This document shows positions 1 through 8,142 of a DNA stretch of 16,294 nt, piece after piece (position 1 is the first letter of the stretch; every line of letters begins with the position of its first letter). The stretch comes from SLQH01 sp964612995. GTDB taxonomy: Bacteria; Planctomycetota; UBA11346. A program made the position numbers and the translations under genes. The stretch is taken from NCBI GenBank assembly GCA_964612995.1, contig CAZTGE010000094.1:1-16294 (forward strand), in the 5' to 3' direction. The notes beneath the pieces were generated by a model. The model was not told the DNA's origin. It ran no database searches and was given only the letters and a program-made list of their open reading frames with translations.

Positions 1-16
1 TGCGCTTGCGCGGGCC

Positions 17-102
17 GCTGGCCCCACTGGGGCCAGCTATCGCCTGCGGCGATACCCGCTTCGCCCACCACCCGGCGCCAGACCCCATCGCGTACGATGG
101 GG
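17..102. repeat. cluster of three short perfect inverted repeats at the window edge
   Basis: Three perfect hairpins are packed together. The first has a 9-bp stem (17-25 with 29-37, loop ACT). It directly abuts a 7-bp stem (38-44 with 48-54, loop TGC). After 28 bases comes an 8-bp stem (83-90 with 95-102, loop CGTA). A fourth, imperfect inverted repeat at 124-151 lies just beyond the stop of the minus-strand GIY-YIG gene, but it has no adjoining T-run, so I do not call it a terminator. I see no gene in 1-156. The layout of short-loop hairpins resembles the array at 16128-16251. These may be extragenic palindromic repeats; the array may continue outside the window. Confidence 0.55.
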
Positions 103-156
103 CCCCGAAAAAGGCTGCGGTAACCACCTCATGCCCGATGGGCCTGAGTGGTCACT

Positions 157-510
157 TCAGCGCAACGCGGCCGGCAGGGGGCCGCCGCGACGGGCGATGA
201 AACGCTCTTTGACCGCCTTCGGCAGGCGCTTGAACCGCCACTCGGCCCGCAGCGCGGCGCCATGCGCGCCGACCCGCCAGCGGCGCACCAGGCGCACCGG
301 GCCGCGTCCGCGCAGATAGCGCGCGCTGCGCGTACCCCCGGCGGCGTGCTCGCGTACCCGCCTGGCGACATCGGTGCTGATGCCGGCGTAGAGCGAGTCG
401 TCGCCGCAGCGCACAACATACAGCCACCACTGTGCCGGCGGCGGCGAATCCGCTTGCCGCTGCGTGACCGGGGCGTCCTGCGCGGAGGGGGCATGCATCC
501 CTGCGAGCAT
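157..510 (-). CDS. GIY-YIG superfamily nuclease (UPF0213/YhbQ-like)
   Basis: A single-domain GIY-YIG nuclease-fold protein of about 117 residues. The module starts with WWLYVVRCGDDSLYAGIS at residues 28-45, where the two Y-x-x / Y-x-G strands stand for GIY and YIG. An arginine pair follows in DVARRVREH (about R50/R51), and the metal-binding glutamate is in RAEWRFKRL (about E90). This is the full catalytic set. Length and layout match the small stand-alone UPF0213 group, whose cellular role is not settled. The frame stays open upstream to 621, but the residues there are low-complexity. ATGs at 510 and 498 are both possible, and neither has a well-placed ribosome site; 510 is a compromise. It has no operon partner and is divergent from the cupin gene. 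Confidence 0.85.
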   Translation of the reverse strand: MLAGMHAPSAQDAPVTQRQADSPPPAQWWLYVVRCGDDSLYAGISTDVARRVREHAAGGTRSARYLRGRGPVRLVRRWRVGAHGAALRAEWRFKRLPKAVKERFIARRGGPLPAALR

Positions 511-641
511 CGTTGCGTGTTCGAACGTGCAAGTGCAGGGCGGGTCGATCCGGGTCCGAACGGCCGGCGGGCCCCCGTGCCGATGAGAGTTCCCTGGACT
601 CGCCTCTCGTGTGCCGAGCATGAGGGTGGAGGGCCGAAGCC

Positions 642-977
642 ATGCTCAGAGAATCCGTTCCCCCGACCGTGTTCGCCAATTGTCACGATGGCATCGGCGA
701 TGTGCTCGCGCAGGTACTGATCGACGAGGACGAGGGGCCGCGTGGGCTGGCTTTCCTCCACGACCTGCGCGTGCCGCCGGGAACGAGCATCGGCGAGCAT
801 CGCCACGAGCACCCCGAGGTCTACTACCTCATCGCGGGCTCCGGCGAGCTGCTGTGGGATGGCGCTCGCCAGCGCATCGGCCCCGGTCACCTGTCGATGG
901 TCGAATGCGGCCACAGCCACGGCTTCGTCAACGATGGCAGCGAGGATGCTCGCATCATCGTCATCGGGTTGCGCTGA
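642..977 (+). CDS. small single-domain cupin protein
   Basis: A 111-residue protein made almost entirely of one cupin-2 barrel. Cupin motif 1 is GTSIGEHRHEHPEVYYLIAG (residues 47-66), with candidate metal ligands H53, H55 and E59. Motif 2 is around PGHLSMVECGHSHGFVN (81-97), where H91 or H93 supplies the third histidine. The chain shows no signal peptide or fused DNA-binding domain, so it is probably a cytosolic metal-dependent enzyme or sugar/ligand-binding protein. The substrate cannot be read from the sequence. The ATG at 642 is preceded by a GGAGGG stretch. It stands alone; the next plus-strand coding trace is the broken sugar-kinase fragment downstream, and a link between the two is unproven. 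Confidence 0.85.
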   Translation: MLRESVPPTVFANCHDGIGDVLAQVLIDEDEGPRGLAFLHDLRVPPGTSIGEHRHEHPEVYYLIAGSGELLWDGARQRIGPGHLSMVECGHSHGFVNDGSEDARIIVIGLR

Positions 978-1041
978 GCCCGCCATCTGGCGTACGCGTC
1001 TGGCGATGGACCCTGTTCGAATCATGAGCAATTGACTCTCG

Positions 1042-1260
1042 GTGCGCAACGGGTTGTTGCAGGAACGCAGCGCGGTGGCGAGCGGGTGCCGGGTCGTGGC
1101 CGGGCCGGCCGAGGCGACCGCCCTTGGCAACGCGCTGGCCCAGGCGGTGGGTCTGGGCCTGATCCCGGCCGCGGAGCCGCCGCCGGTGGCGCGCGCGAGC
1201 GCCACCGGCTGCCGGCGTTTCAGTCGACCTGGCGCAATGCGCGGTCGAACTCGCGTGTGA
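1042..1260 (+). pseudogene. C-terminal remnant of a rhamnulokinase-type FGGY sugar kinase
   Basis: An open stretch reading RNGLLQERSAVASGCRVV then AGPAEATALGNALAQAVGLG at residues 2-39. This matches, as I remember the family, the conserved C-terminal block of rhamnulokinases: N-x-LL, then A-x-G-x-x-VVAGP-x-EATA-x-GN, then QA-x-x-LG. Only about 60 recognisable residues remain out of a normal 470-490. An in-frame TGA lies directly upstream at 1033-1035, and there is no ribosome-binding site. The nucleotide-binding and sugar-binding domains are absent from the window. The frame runs on into the 3' end of the convergent minus-strand gene (stop at 1220-1222). I read it as a decayed fragment left by a deletion or rearrangement, not as an expressed gene. 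Confidence 0.7.
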
Positions 1261-2257
1261 AGTCGTCTTCGTCGAGCTCCGGTTCCGCTGCGGTCGCTTC
1301 CTCATCGCCTGCCGCGTCATCGTCCTCGGTATCAGTGGTATCGGTGGCCGCTGGCGCGGTTGACTCAGCGGGGGCCTGATCGGCTTCGGCGCGGCGGCTC
1401 GGGCGGCCGCCGCGGCCGTCGAGCAGGGAGAAGATGTCCTCGGCCACCTTGTCGCCAGCCAGTTCGCGGCCGACGCCCTCGTGGACCATGTGGATCCGGG
1501 TACCGCCGATGGGGTGGGGGCTGGCCACGATGCGCAACCATCCGAGCTGCCAGATCACGCTCGGCTCCTCCTCGGCCTGAGCCCGATTGACGATCGGATC
1601 GCCCCACTTGCGCATGAGGTACTCGAGCCCGGTGTCGAGGTCGACCCGTCGGGCGGTGAGCCAGGCCTCGGTGAGCAGGTCCTCGCGCAGGACCAGCTTG
1701 AGCTCGCGATCGACCTGGATGTGCGCCGGGCGGGTGTCGGTGGCTTCGGCGTAGCGGTGTTCGGGAATGTCCGCGAGCAGGGTCTCCCGGCTGGTGCCCC
1801 AGGCGTAGCCCGCGACCCCATCGAGATGATCGGGCAGGGGGATGGTATCTGCGCCGAGCTGGAGTTTGTCATCCACCGTGACCGAGCCGAAATGCACCAC
1901 CTCATCGCGGCCCATCCAGGTGGCGGGGATCTTGGGCAGGGGCAGGGTGCCGGCATGGCGCGGCATCAGCAGCGCGGAGACGGCGACGTCGCCGGCCTTG
2001 GGATGTACGATGACCTCGGCGTCTTCCTTGAGCCGCCAGTGCTGCAGCACGCCAGGCATGCCCAGGGCGTTGCGCACGGTGGTGGCGATGTCGACATCGC
2101 GATCGATCGGTTGCATGGTCGAACAGGCGATCCGCACCGTGCCGTTGAGCGGGATCGCGCGGGTGCTCACCCGCGGGCGATAGCTGCTCGATCCGTTTTC
2201 GGCGGCGACCATGACGATGGTGCAGGCGGCGAGCAGGAGGATGCGGTGGATGCTCAT
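1220..2257 (-). CDS. exported protein of unknown function with acidic C-terminal tail
   Basis: A 345-residue protein I do not recognise. It starts MSIHRILLLAACTIVMVAAE, a typical signal peptide, so the protein is probably periplasmic. Residues about 30-270 form a mixed folded region with no motif I can name and no further membrane segment. From about 285 the chain becomes low-complexity: an R/A/P-rich stretch, then a tail dominated by D, E, A and T, ending in a charged amphipathic segment (DDFTREFDRALRQVD). The ATG at 2257 is preceded by AGGA eight bases upstream. It is divergent from the transketolase-like gene, with 190 bases between the two starts. Coding bias is strong along the whole frame, so the gene is real although its function is unknown. 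Confidence 0.75.
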   Translation of the reverse strand: MSIHRILLLAACTIVMVAAENGSSSYRPRVSTRAIPLNGTVRIACSTMQPIDRDVDIATTVRNALGMPGVLQHWRLKEDAEVIVHPKAGDVAVSALLMPRHAGTLPLPKIPATWMGRDEVVHFGSVTVDDKLQLGADTIPLPDHLDGVAGYAWGTSRETLLADIPEHRYAEATDTRPAHIQVDRELKLVLREDLLTEAWLTARRVDLDTGLEYLMRKWGDPIVNRAQAEEEPSVIWQLGWLRIVASPHPIGGTRIHMVHEGVGRELAGDKVAEDIFSLLDGRGGRPSRRAEADQAPAESTAPAATDTTDTEDDDAAGDEEATAAEPELDEDDFTREFDRALRQVD

Positions 2258-2447
2258 GGCGGGATCCTAGGGCGGCAGCGGGTCCGGTACACCCTGGGTG
2301 GACGGCGGGACTGCCCAGTGCTGACACGCCGGCCGGAGCAGCGGCATGCAGGCGTTTGGCCGCTTGCGCCCTCGGGGGTGGGCCCATAGTGCCATCCGCA
2401 ACGCCATTCACCCGCATACGACAGCAGAAGCATACGAGGACAGCAGC

Positions 2448-4523
2448 ATGGGCGCAGAGACGCAAGCACCCGCCGAGATCCCGGCAGACCAGCGACATCG
2501 ACCCGGCATCGATTACCCCGATCCACTGGCAGGCAACCCGGAGCGTACGCCGACTTTCGCCATCGGCGTGGCCCGCCGCGATGGCAGCGAGCTCCAGGTC
2601 GCCGATCCGAAGATCACCCGCATGGCGCTTGCGCTGATGAACACCAATGCCGTGCACGGCGGCGCCGCCTGCCACTGGGGCGGCCCGGCAGCCTACGCCG
2701 ACATGATGTCCGCGATCCATGGTCTGATGTTCGCCGAGCCCGATTGGCGCACCGCCTTCAACTTCGTCAACGATGCCGGTCACGCCGAGAACGGCCTCTA
2801 CGCGCTGCGTGCCAACTACGGTTGGGCCGGGCTCGATTTCGAGGCGCTCAAGGGTTTCCGCAGCATCGAGAGCAAGCTCTCCGGCCACGGCGAGGCGCAC
2901 CTGTTCCCCGAGGGGATCAACGTCTCCAACGGCCCGCTGGGCAGCGGCCTGCCGATCGCCCAGGGCATGGCGATGGCCGACCGGGTCGCCGACAACGATC
3001 GTGCGACCCTGTGCGTGATCAGCGATGGCGCGATGATGGAGGGCGAGGCCAAGGAGGCCTGCGCCGCGATCCCCGGTTTCGCCGGCAAGGGTCGGATCAA
3101 TCCTTTCGTGATGGTGGTCAGCGACAACAACACCAAGCTCTCCGGTCGGATCGACTTCCAGTCGTTCTCGATGCAGCCCAGTTTCGACGCACTTGAAGCG
3201 CTGGGCTGGCATGTGATCAAGGTCGACCAGGGCCACGACGTGCAGGTCATCCTCCACGCGCTCGAAGACGGCCTCGAGGCCGCGCGCGCGGGCAAGGCGG
3301 TCTGCCTGTGGGTCAAGACCATCAAGGGCTACGGCGTACGCGCGACCGAGGAGTCGGCGTCCGGCGGTCACGGTTATCCGCTCAAGAACGGCAGCCAGGT
3401 CCGCGCCTTCATCGAAGAGGTCAACGGTGGGCCGATCGAGGACGAGCCGTTCAAGAGCTGGGTCAAGGACCTGGAATACGAGCATCTGGCCAAAGAGGAT
3501 GCGGCCAAGAAGAAGGCGGCCGCGGCAAGCGCTCCGACGGCGCCGAAACCGAACAAGGTCCAGGCCGGCTTCCCGGCGGCGATGACCGCCTGCGCCGAAG
3601 CCGGGCTGCCGGTCGCCTCGATCAGCGCCGATCTGCCCGGTTCGACCGGCGTCGGGCCGTTCCACGCCACCTTCCCGCAGTTCAGCTTCGATGTCGGCAT
3701 CGCCGAGGCCAACATGGTCAGCGTCGGCGCCGGTTTCTCGAAGCAGGGCTACATCCCGGTGGTCGACACTTTCGTCCAGTTCGGCGCGACCAAGGGCAAC
3801 CTGCCATTGGCGATGGCCTCGCTCAGCCGGGCGCCGGTGATCGCGGTGTTCACCCACTGCGGCTTCCAGGACGCCGCCGACGGTGCCTCGCACCAGGGCC
3901 TCTATTACATCGCCGCCACCGCCGCCATACCGCATCTGCAGCAGTACGCCCCGGCCACGGCCGAGGAGGCGCGTTGGGCGATGGAGCACGCCATCAGTGA
4001 CTTCGCCGCCCAGCGTGAGCGCGGCGAGGTGCCGGAGAGCGTGGTGTTCTTCTGCGGCCGCGAGGCCTTTCCCGGCTCGATCAAGCCGGCGGACGCCGAG
4101 TATCGCTGGGGCGAGGCGATGACCCTGGCCGACACCACCGCCGGCAAGCAGCGTAGCGTGGTCATCAGCGCTGTCGGCTACATGGCCAACTTCGCGCTGG
4201 AGGCGGTCGAGCAGCTCGCGTCCGAGGGTATCGGTGTGATCCTGCTGCAGAACTCCACGCCCAATCGGCCCGACGTGACCGCGCATCGTGCGGCGCTCGA
4301 GCGCTGCGGTGGCAAGCTGGTCAGCGTCGAGGATCACCAGAAGGTCGGCGGTGCCGGCTGCCTGCTGCTCGCGGCACTGGCCGAAGCCGGGGTCGACTGC
4401 ACCCCGCGGATCCTCGGCGTGCCCGGCTGCTTCGGGCGCAGTGCCTACACCGCGCGACAGCTCTATGACGCCAACGGCATCGGTCCGGACGCCATCCGCG
4501 CCGCTGCCGTCGACTGTGCCTGA
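2448..4523 (+). CDS. transketolase-like thiamine-diphosphate enzyme, N and C halves in one chain
   Basis: A 691-residue enzyme of the transketolase/DXP-synthase superfamily, expected to move two-carbon ketol units between sugar phosphates in the cytosol. The N-terminal TPP domain has H70, HGEAHLFPEG near 147-156, and the diphosphate/Mg motif running from SDG (192-194) to NN (227-228), with S in place of the first G of GDG. The pyrimidine-binding domain has the activating glutamate E420 in VGIAEANMVSVGAG and DGASHQ at 478-483. A Lys/Ala-rich linker at about 346-370 joins the halves, so the chain looks like the two separate archaeal-type transketolase subunits fused end to end. ATG 2448 is chosen because GAGGA lies seven bases upstream; upstream in-frame codons from 2346 look non-coding. 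Its exact substrate is not certain. Confidence 0.85.
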   Translation: MGAETQAPAEIPADQRHRPGIDYPDPLAGNPERTPTFAIGVARRDGSELQVADPKITRMALALMNTNAVHGGAACHWGGPAAYADMMSAIHGLMFAEPDWRTAFNFVNDAGHAENGLYALRANYGWAGLDFEALKGFRSIESKLSGHGEAHLFPEGINVSNGPLGSGLPIAQGMAMADRVADNDRATLCVISDGAMMEGEAKEACAAIPGFAGKGRINPFVMVVSDNNTKLSGRIDFQSFSMQPSFDALEALGWHVIKVDQGHDVQVILHALEDGLEAARAGKAVCLWVKTIKGYGVRATEESASGGHGYPLKNGSQVRAFIEEVNGGPIEDEPFKSWVKDLEYEHLAKEDAAKKKAAAASAPTAPKPNKVQAGFPAAMTACAEAGLPVASISADLPGSTGVGPFHATFPQFSFDVGIAEANMVSVGAGFSKQGYIPVVDTFVQFGATKGNLPLAMASLSRAPVIAVFTHCGFQDAADGASHQGLYYIAATAAIPHLQQYAPATAEEARWAMEHAISDFAAQRERGEVPESVVFFCGREAFPGSIKPADAEYRWGEAMTLADTTAGKQRSVVISAVGYMANFALEAVEQLASEGIGVILLQNSTPNRPDVTAHRAALERCGGKLVSVEDHQKVGGAGCLLLAALAEAGVDCTPRILGVPGCFGRSAYTARQLYDANGIGPDAIRAAAVDCA

Positions 4524-4545
4524 TCCGGCGCGGCGGCGGATGCCT

Positions 4546-5106
4546 TCAGGGAAACGACGCCGCACGCGGCTGCTCGGCCTGCGAGAGGTCGCGCAGCGGT
4601 CCGCTGGGTCCGGCGATGGTCCCGCCGAAGACGAGCACCGGCTCCTCGCGGAAGCTCAGGCGTAGGCGCAGTTGCGAGCCCGGCGGGCACAGCGTGTGCA
4701 GATCGGTGCCGGCCGGTACCCGGGTCACCGCATGGAGCGGCTGGCTGCCGGTCTGGTTGGACCGGGGGACCAGCTTGGCCACGGGCAGGACGGTCGGCGG
4801 CAGGTCGCCGGGAGGGACGATCGCCAGGTCGGCCTCCAGCCGGTGGTCGGCCCCCACGCGTTCGCGCAGGAAAAAGTCGAGCGCGATCCAACCGCGCTGG
4901 GTGTCGAGATGGTAGAAGGCGATCGGTTCCGGCTCGCCGACGCGTCCGGCCAGATGCAGCTCCAGTTCCGGCCTGCCCCAGATGACCAGCGGCAGCGCGA
5001 GGAAGAGAATGCCGATCGCCGTGCCGATCACCGCGCGCAGCATCGCCAGGCCGGCGCGCACGCGAGGCGTGTGCAAGCCCGGCCCTGGATTCAGTCGCCG
5101 GAGCAT
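4546..5106 (-). CDS. membrane-anchored protein of unknown function, divergent from topA
   Basis: About 186 residues, starting MLRRLNPGPG. One hydrophobic segment lies near residues 22-44 (MLRAVIGTAIGILFLALPLV), preceded by arginines. The remaining roughly 140 residues are soluble and probably periplasmic, with alternating hydrophobic patterning suggestive of beta structure. I know no family for it. The frame is open to 5349, but the N-terminal 81 codons look non-coding and overlap the topA start region. A downstream ATG at 5043, right at the membrane segment, is also possible; neither has a clear ribosome site. It converges on the transketolase-like gene, with 22 bases between stop codons, and shares an upstream region with topA. 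Confidence 0.65.
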   Translation of the reverse strand: MLRRLNPGPGLHTPRVRAGLAMLRAVIGTAIGILFLALPLVIWGRPELELHLAGRVGEPEPIAFYHLDTQRGWIALDFFLRERVGADHRLEADLAIVPPGDLPPTVLPVAKLVPRSNQTGSQPLHAVTRVPAGTDLHTLCPPGSQLRLRLSFREEPVLVFGGTIAGPSGPLRDLSQAEQPRAASFP

Positions 5107-5127
5107 CGTTTTCTGCGTAAGTGAACT

Positions 5128-5143
5128 GCAAACACATGTTTGC
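5128..5143. promoter_or_regulatory. operator-like dyad between the divergent membrane protein gene and topA
   Basis: A perfect inverted repeat, GCAAACA-CA-TGTTTGC (7-2-7). It sits 22 bases upstream of the minus-strand start at 5106 and about 150 bases upstream of topA. It is AT-rich compared with the surrounding DNA. Its position and symmetry fit a repressor or activator site for one or both genes. No regulator can be named. Confidence 0.35.
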
Positions 5144-5293
5144 GTGGATCCTGACCCGCCCTGGAACTCAGCGCGGTGGGCGCGGGGCTGCCGGGTGCGC
5201 GGCGAGGATGCCCCTTGACGTGGCATATGGGCCCCTCCATACATGTGCCCCGCCATCGAGCGGTGTCCTGGACCCGAGGAGTCGTTTGCCGTT

Positions 5294-7981
5294 ATGGGTA
5301 GAGCACTGGTCATCGTGGAGTCACCGGCGAAAGCGCGCACCATCAACAAATACCTGGGCCGGGACTATGTCGTCAAGTCCAGTGTCGGCCACATCCGCGA
5401 TCTGCCCACCGGCGCGACCGGCACGAACGACCCCGCCGAACGCGGCAAGGCGGCGGCCGCAGCCCGCAAGGCCACCGCCGGCATGGACGCGGCCGAGAAG
5501 GCCGCCTACAAGGCCGAACGCCAGCAGGAGCGCCTGATCCGCCGCATGGGTGTCGATCCCGAGCACGGCTGGCGGGCGGACTACCAGATCCTGCCGGGCA
5601 AGGAGAAGGTGCTCGCGGAACTGCAGGGCTGGGCCGAGAAGGCCGACCGCATCTATCTCGCCACCGACCTCGACCGCGAGGGCGAGGCGATCGCCTGGCA
5701 TCTGCGCGAGGTCATCGGTGGCGATCCCGAGCGCTACGCCCGCGTCACCTTCGCCGAGATCACCAAGCGGGCGATCCAGGAAGCCTTCGCCGAGCCCGGG
5801 CGGCTGAACATGGACCGGGTCAACGCGCAGCAGGCGCGACGCTTCCTCGACCGGGTGGTCGGTTTCATGGTCTCGCCGCTGCTGTGGAAGAAGATCGCCC
5901 GCGGCCTTTCAGCCGGACGTGTGCAGTCGGTGGCCACCCGGCTGGTGGTCGAGCGTGAGAAGGAGATCCGCGCCTTCGTGCCGGAGGAGTACTGGGAGAT
6001 CCACGCCGACTTGCGCACCGGCGCCGGCGCCGATCTGCGCGCGATGGTCGCGCGCAAGCGGGATGCGGTGTTCAAGCCGATCGATGCCGCCCAGGCCGAG
6101 GTCGCGGTGGCCGAGCTGCGCCAGGCGGCCGCTGCCGAACCCGGTTACGTGGTCAGCGCACGCGAGGACAAGCCCAAACGCAGCACCGCCGCGCCGCCGT
6201 TCATCACCTCGAGTCTGCAGCAGACCGCGAGTGTGCGTCTCGGCTTCGGCGTGAAGAAGACCATGACCATGGCGCAGCGGCTCTACGAATCGGGTTTCAT
6301 CACCTACATGCGGACCGATTCGACCAACCTCAGCCGCGACGCGGTGGAGAACTGCCGCGTGTTCATCGGTGAGCGCTACGGCGGGGACTATCTGCCCGAG
6401 GAGCCGCTGGCCTACCGTAGCGGAGGCGGGGCGCAGGAGGCGCACGAGGCGATCCGCCCATCCGACGTGCGCGTCGACAGCGAAGCCCTGGGCCAGACCG
6501 GCGCCAAGCTCGATCGCGATGCCATCCGCCTCTACGACCTGATCTGGCGCCGGTTCGTCGCCTGTCAGATGAACGCCGCGACCTACGAGACCACCGCGCT
6601 GACCATCACCGCCGGCGAATACGAACTGCGCGCGCGGGGTCGGGTGCTGCGTTTCGACGGTTGGATGCGGGTGCTGCCGCCGGGCAAGCAAGACGATGTC
6701 GAGCTGCCGGACGTGCAGCAGGGCGAGCGGCTCGAGCTGCGCGAGCTGCTGCCGAGCCAGCACTTCACCAAGCCGCCCGCGCGCTACACCGAGGCCTCGC
6801 TGGTCGGCGAGATGAAGAAGCGCGGCATCGGCCGTCCCTCGACCTACGCCGCGGTGATCTCGACGATCCAGGAGCGCGGCTACGTGCGCCAGGACAAGCG
6901 GCGCCTGTATGCCGAGAAGATGGGCGACGTGGTCACCGAGCGGCTGGTGGAGAGCTTCCCCGACATCCTCGACTACGACTTCACCGCGCACCTCGAAGGC
7001 GATCTCGACCAGATCGCGCAGGGCGAGCGTGACTGGATCGAGGTGCTCGACGGCTTCTACGCGCACTTCACCGACGAGCTGGACGCGGCCGCATCCGAAT
7101 CGGGCATGCGGCCGAATGAGCCGACGCCGACCGACGTGCCCTGCCCCGAATGCGGTCGACCGATGATGGTCCGTACCGGGCGCACCGGCGTGTTCCTCGG
7201 CTGCAGCGGCTACAGCCTGCCGAAGAAGGAACGCTGCACCAAGACCATGGACCTGCAGCCCGGCGAGGAAGCCGAGCGCGTGATCGCCGACGACGACGTC
7301 GAGGTCGAGGAGTTGCGTCACAAGCGGCGTTGCCCGATTTGCGGCACCGCGATGGACAGCTACCTCATCGACGAGGCGCGCAAGCTGCACGTCTGTGGTC
7401 ACAACCCCGACTGTCCGGGCTACGAGGTCGAGCCGGGGCAGTTCAAGATCAAGGGCTACGAGGGGCCCACGCTCGAGTGCGACAGGTGCGGATCCGAGAT
7501 GCAGCTGCGCAACGGGCGTTTCGGCAAGTATTTCGGCTGCACCAACGAAGCATGCCGTAACACGCGCAAGCTGCTGTGCAACGGTCAGCCCGCCCCGCCG
7601 AAGGCCGACCCGGTGCCGATGCCGGAGCTGCTCTGCGAGAAGAGCGACGGGCACTTCGTATTGCGCGACGGCGCGGCCGGGATCTTCCTCGCCTCGAGCA
7701 ACTACCCACGCTCACGCGAGACGCGCAACCCGCTGGTGCGCGAACTGCTGCCGCATCGCGACGAGCTCGATCCGAAGTACCGTTTCCTCTGCGACGCGCC
7801 GACCGAAGACCCCGAGGGCAATCCGGCCAAGATCCGCTTCGCCCGCAAGGCCAAGCGCCACTACGTCTCGAGCGAAACCCCGGAGGGCAAGCCGACCAAA
7901 TGGAGCGCCCATTACGACGAGCACAGCGGAAGCTGGCAGGTCCAGGACGCGGGGGCGGAGAAGGCGAAGCAGCAGGGCTGA
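5294..7981 (+). CDS. topA: DNA topoisomerase I (type IA)
   Basis: An 895-residue type IA topoisomerase that relaxes negative supercoils through a single-strand break. The start MGRALVIVESPAKARTINKY is the canonical Toprim beginning. Acidic metal/catalytic residues are E9 and the D125-x-D127-x-E129 cluster in ATDLDREGEAIAW. The active-site tyrosine is Y338 in ITYMRTDSTNLS. Three C4 zinc fingers follow: C617/620/637/648, C680/683/701/707 and C729/732/749/754. A gamma-proteobacterial C-terminal region of zinc-ribbon-like repeats then ends around the motif YDEHSGSW. Compared with the E. coli enzyme (865 residues) it has a slightly longer charged insert after GHIRDLPTG (about residues 41-82). The ATG at 5294 fits the family; GAGGAG lies about 13 bases upstream. 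tRNA-Phe follows 81 bases after the stop. Confidence 0.98.
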   Translation: MGRALVIVESPAKARTINKYLGRDYVVKSSVGHIRDLPTGATGTNDPAERGKAAAAARKATAGMDAAEKAAYKAERQQERLIRRMGVDPEHGWRADYQILPGKEKVLAELQGWAEKADRIYLATDLDREGEAIAWHLREVIGGDPERYARVTFAEITKRAIQEAFAEPGRLNMDRVNAQQARRFLDRVVGFMVSPLLWKKIARGLSAGRVQSVATRLVVEREKEIRAFVPEEYWEIHADLRTGAGADLRAMVARKRDAVFKPIDAAQAEVAVAELRQAAAAEPGYVVSAREDKPKRSTAAPPFITSSLQQTASVRLGFGVKKTMTMAQRLYESGFITYMRTDSTNLSRDAVENCRVFIGERYGGDYLPEEPLAYRSGGGAQEAHEAIRPSDVRVDSEALGQTGAKLDRDAIRLYDLIWRRFVACQMNAATYETTALTITAGEYELRARGRVLRFDGWMRVLPPGKQDDVELPDVQQGERLELRELLPSQHFTKPPARYTEASLVGEMKKRGIGRPSTYAAVISTIQERGYVRQDKRRLYAEKMGDVVTERLVESFPDILDYDFTAHLEGDLDQIAQGERDWIEVLDGFYAHFTDELDAAASESGMRPNEPTPTDVPCPECGRPMMVRTGRTGVFLGCSGYSLPKKERCTKTMDLQPGEEAERVIADDDVEVEELRHKRRCPICGTAMDSYLIDEARKLHVCGHNPDCPGYEVEPGQFKIKGYEGPTLECDRCGSEMQLRNGRFGKYFGCTNEACRNTRKLLCNGQPAPPKADPVPMPELLCEKSDGHFVLRDGAAGIFLASSNYPRSRETRNPLVRELLPHRDELDPKYRFLCDAPTEDPEGNPAKIRFARKAKRHYVSSETPEGKPTKWSAHYDEHSGSWQVQDAGAEKAKQQG

Positions 7982-8062
7982 AACCGTGCCCCGGCTCCGT
8001 CGGGTTCGCCCTTGCCAGATGCAGCGTGCTCGATAGCCTGCCCGCCCGCACACAGCAGCCAC

Positions 8063-8135
8063 GGCCTTGTAGCTCAGTTGGTAGAGCGGTGGACTGAAAA
8101 TCCATGTGTCGGCGGTTCGAATCCGCCCGAGGCCA
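8063..8135 (+). tRNA. tRNA-Phe (GAA)
   Basis: A complete cloverleaf. The acceptor stem GGCCTTG (8063-8069) pairs with CGAGGCC (8128-8134), with one G-T pair. The D arm is GTAGCTCAGTTGGTAGAGC. The anticodon stem GTGGA/TCCAT has the loop CTGAAAA, giving anticodon GAA. The T arm is GGCGG-TTCGAAT-CCGCC. The discriminator is A at 8135, and the next bases are TAG, so CCA is not encoded and must be added after transcription. Confidence 0.97.
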
Positions 8136-8142
8136 TAGCCAT

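Noticed and set aside
124..151. Terminator of the minus-strand GIY-YIG gene
   Set aside because: The stem is imperfect and the only T-run on that strand (108-112 region) is separated from it by more than ten bases.
2346..2447. An N-terminal extension of the transketolase-like protein
   Set aside because: The extra 34 residues look non-coding, and a good ribosome site points to ATG 2448.
1902..4565. An 887-codon minus-strand frame opposite the transketolase-like gene
   Set aside because: It reads as Arg/Asp/Gly/His-rich shadow sequence without recognisable domains, while the plus strand carries clear enzyme motifs.
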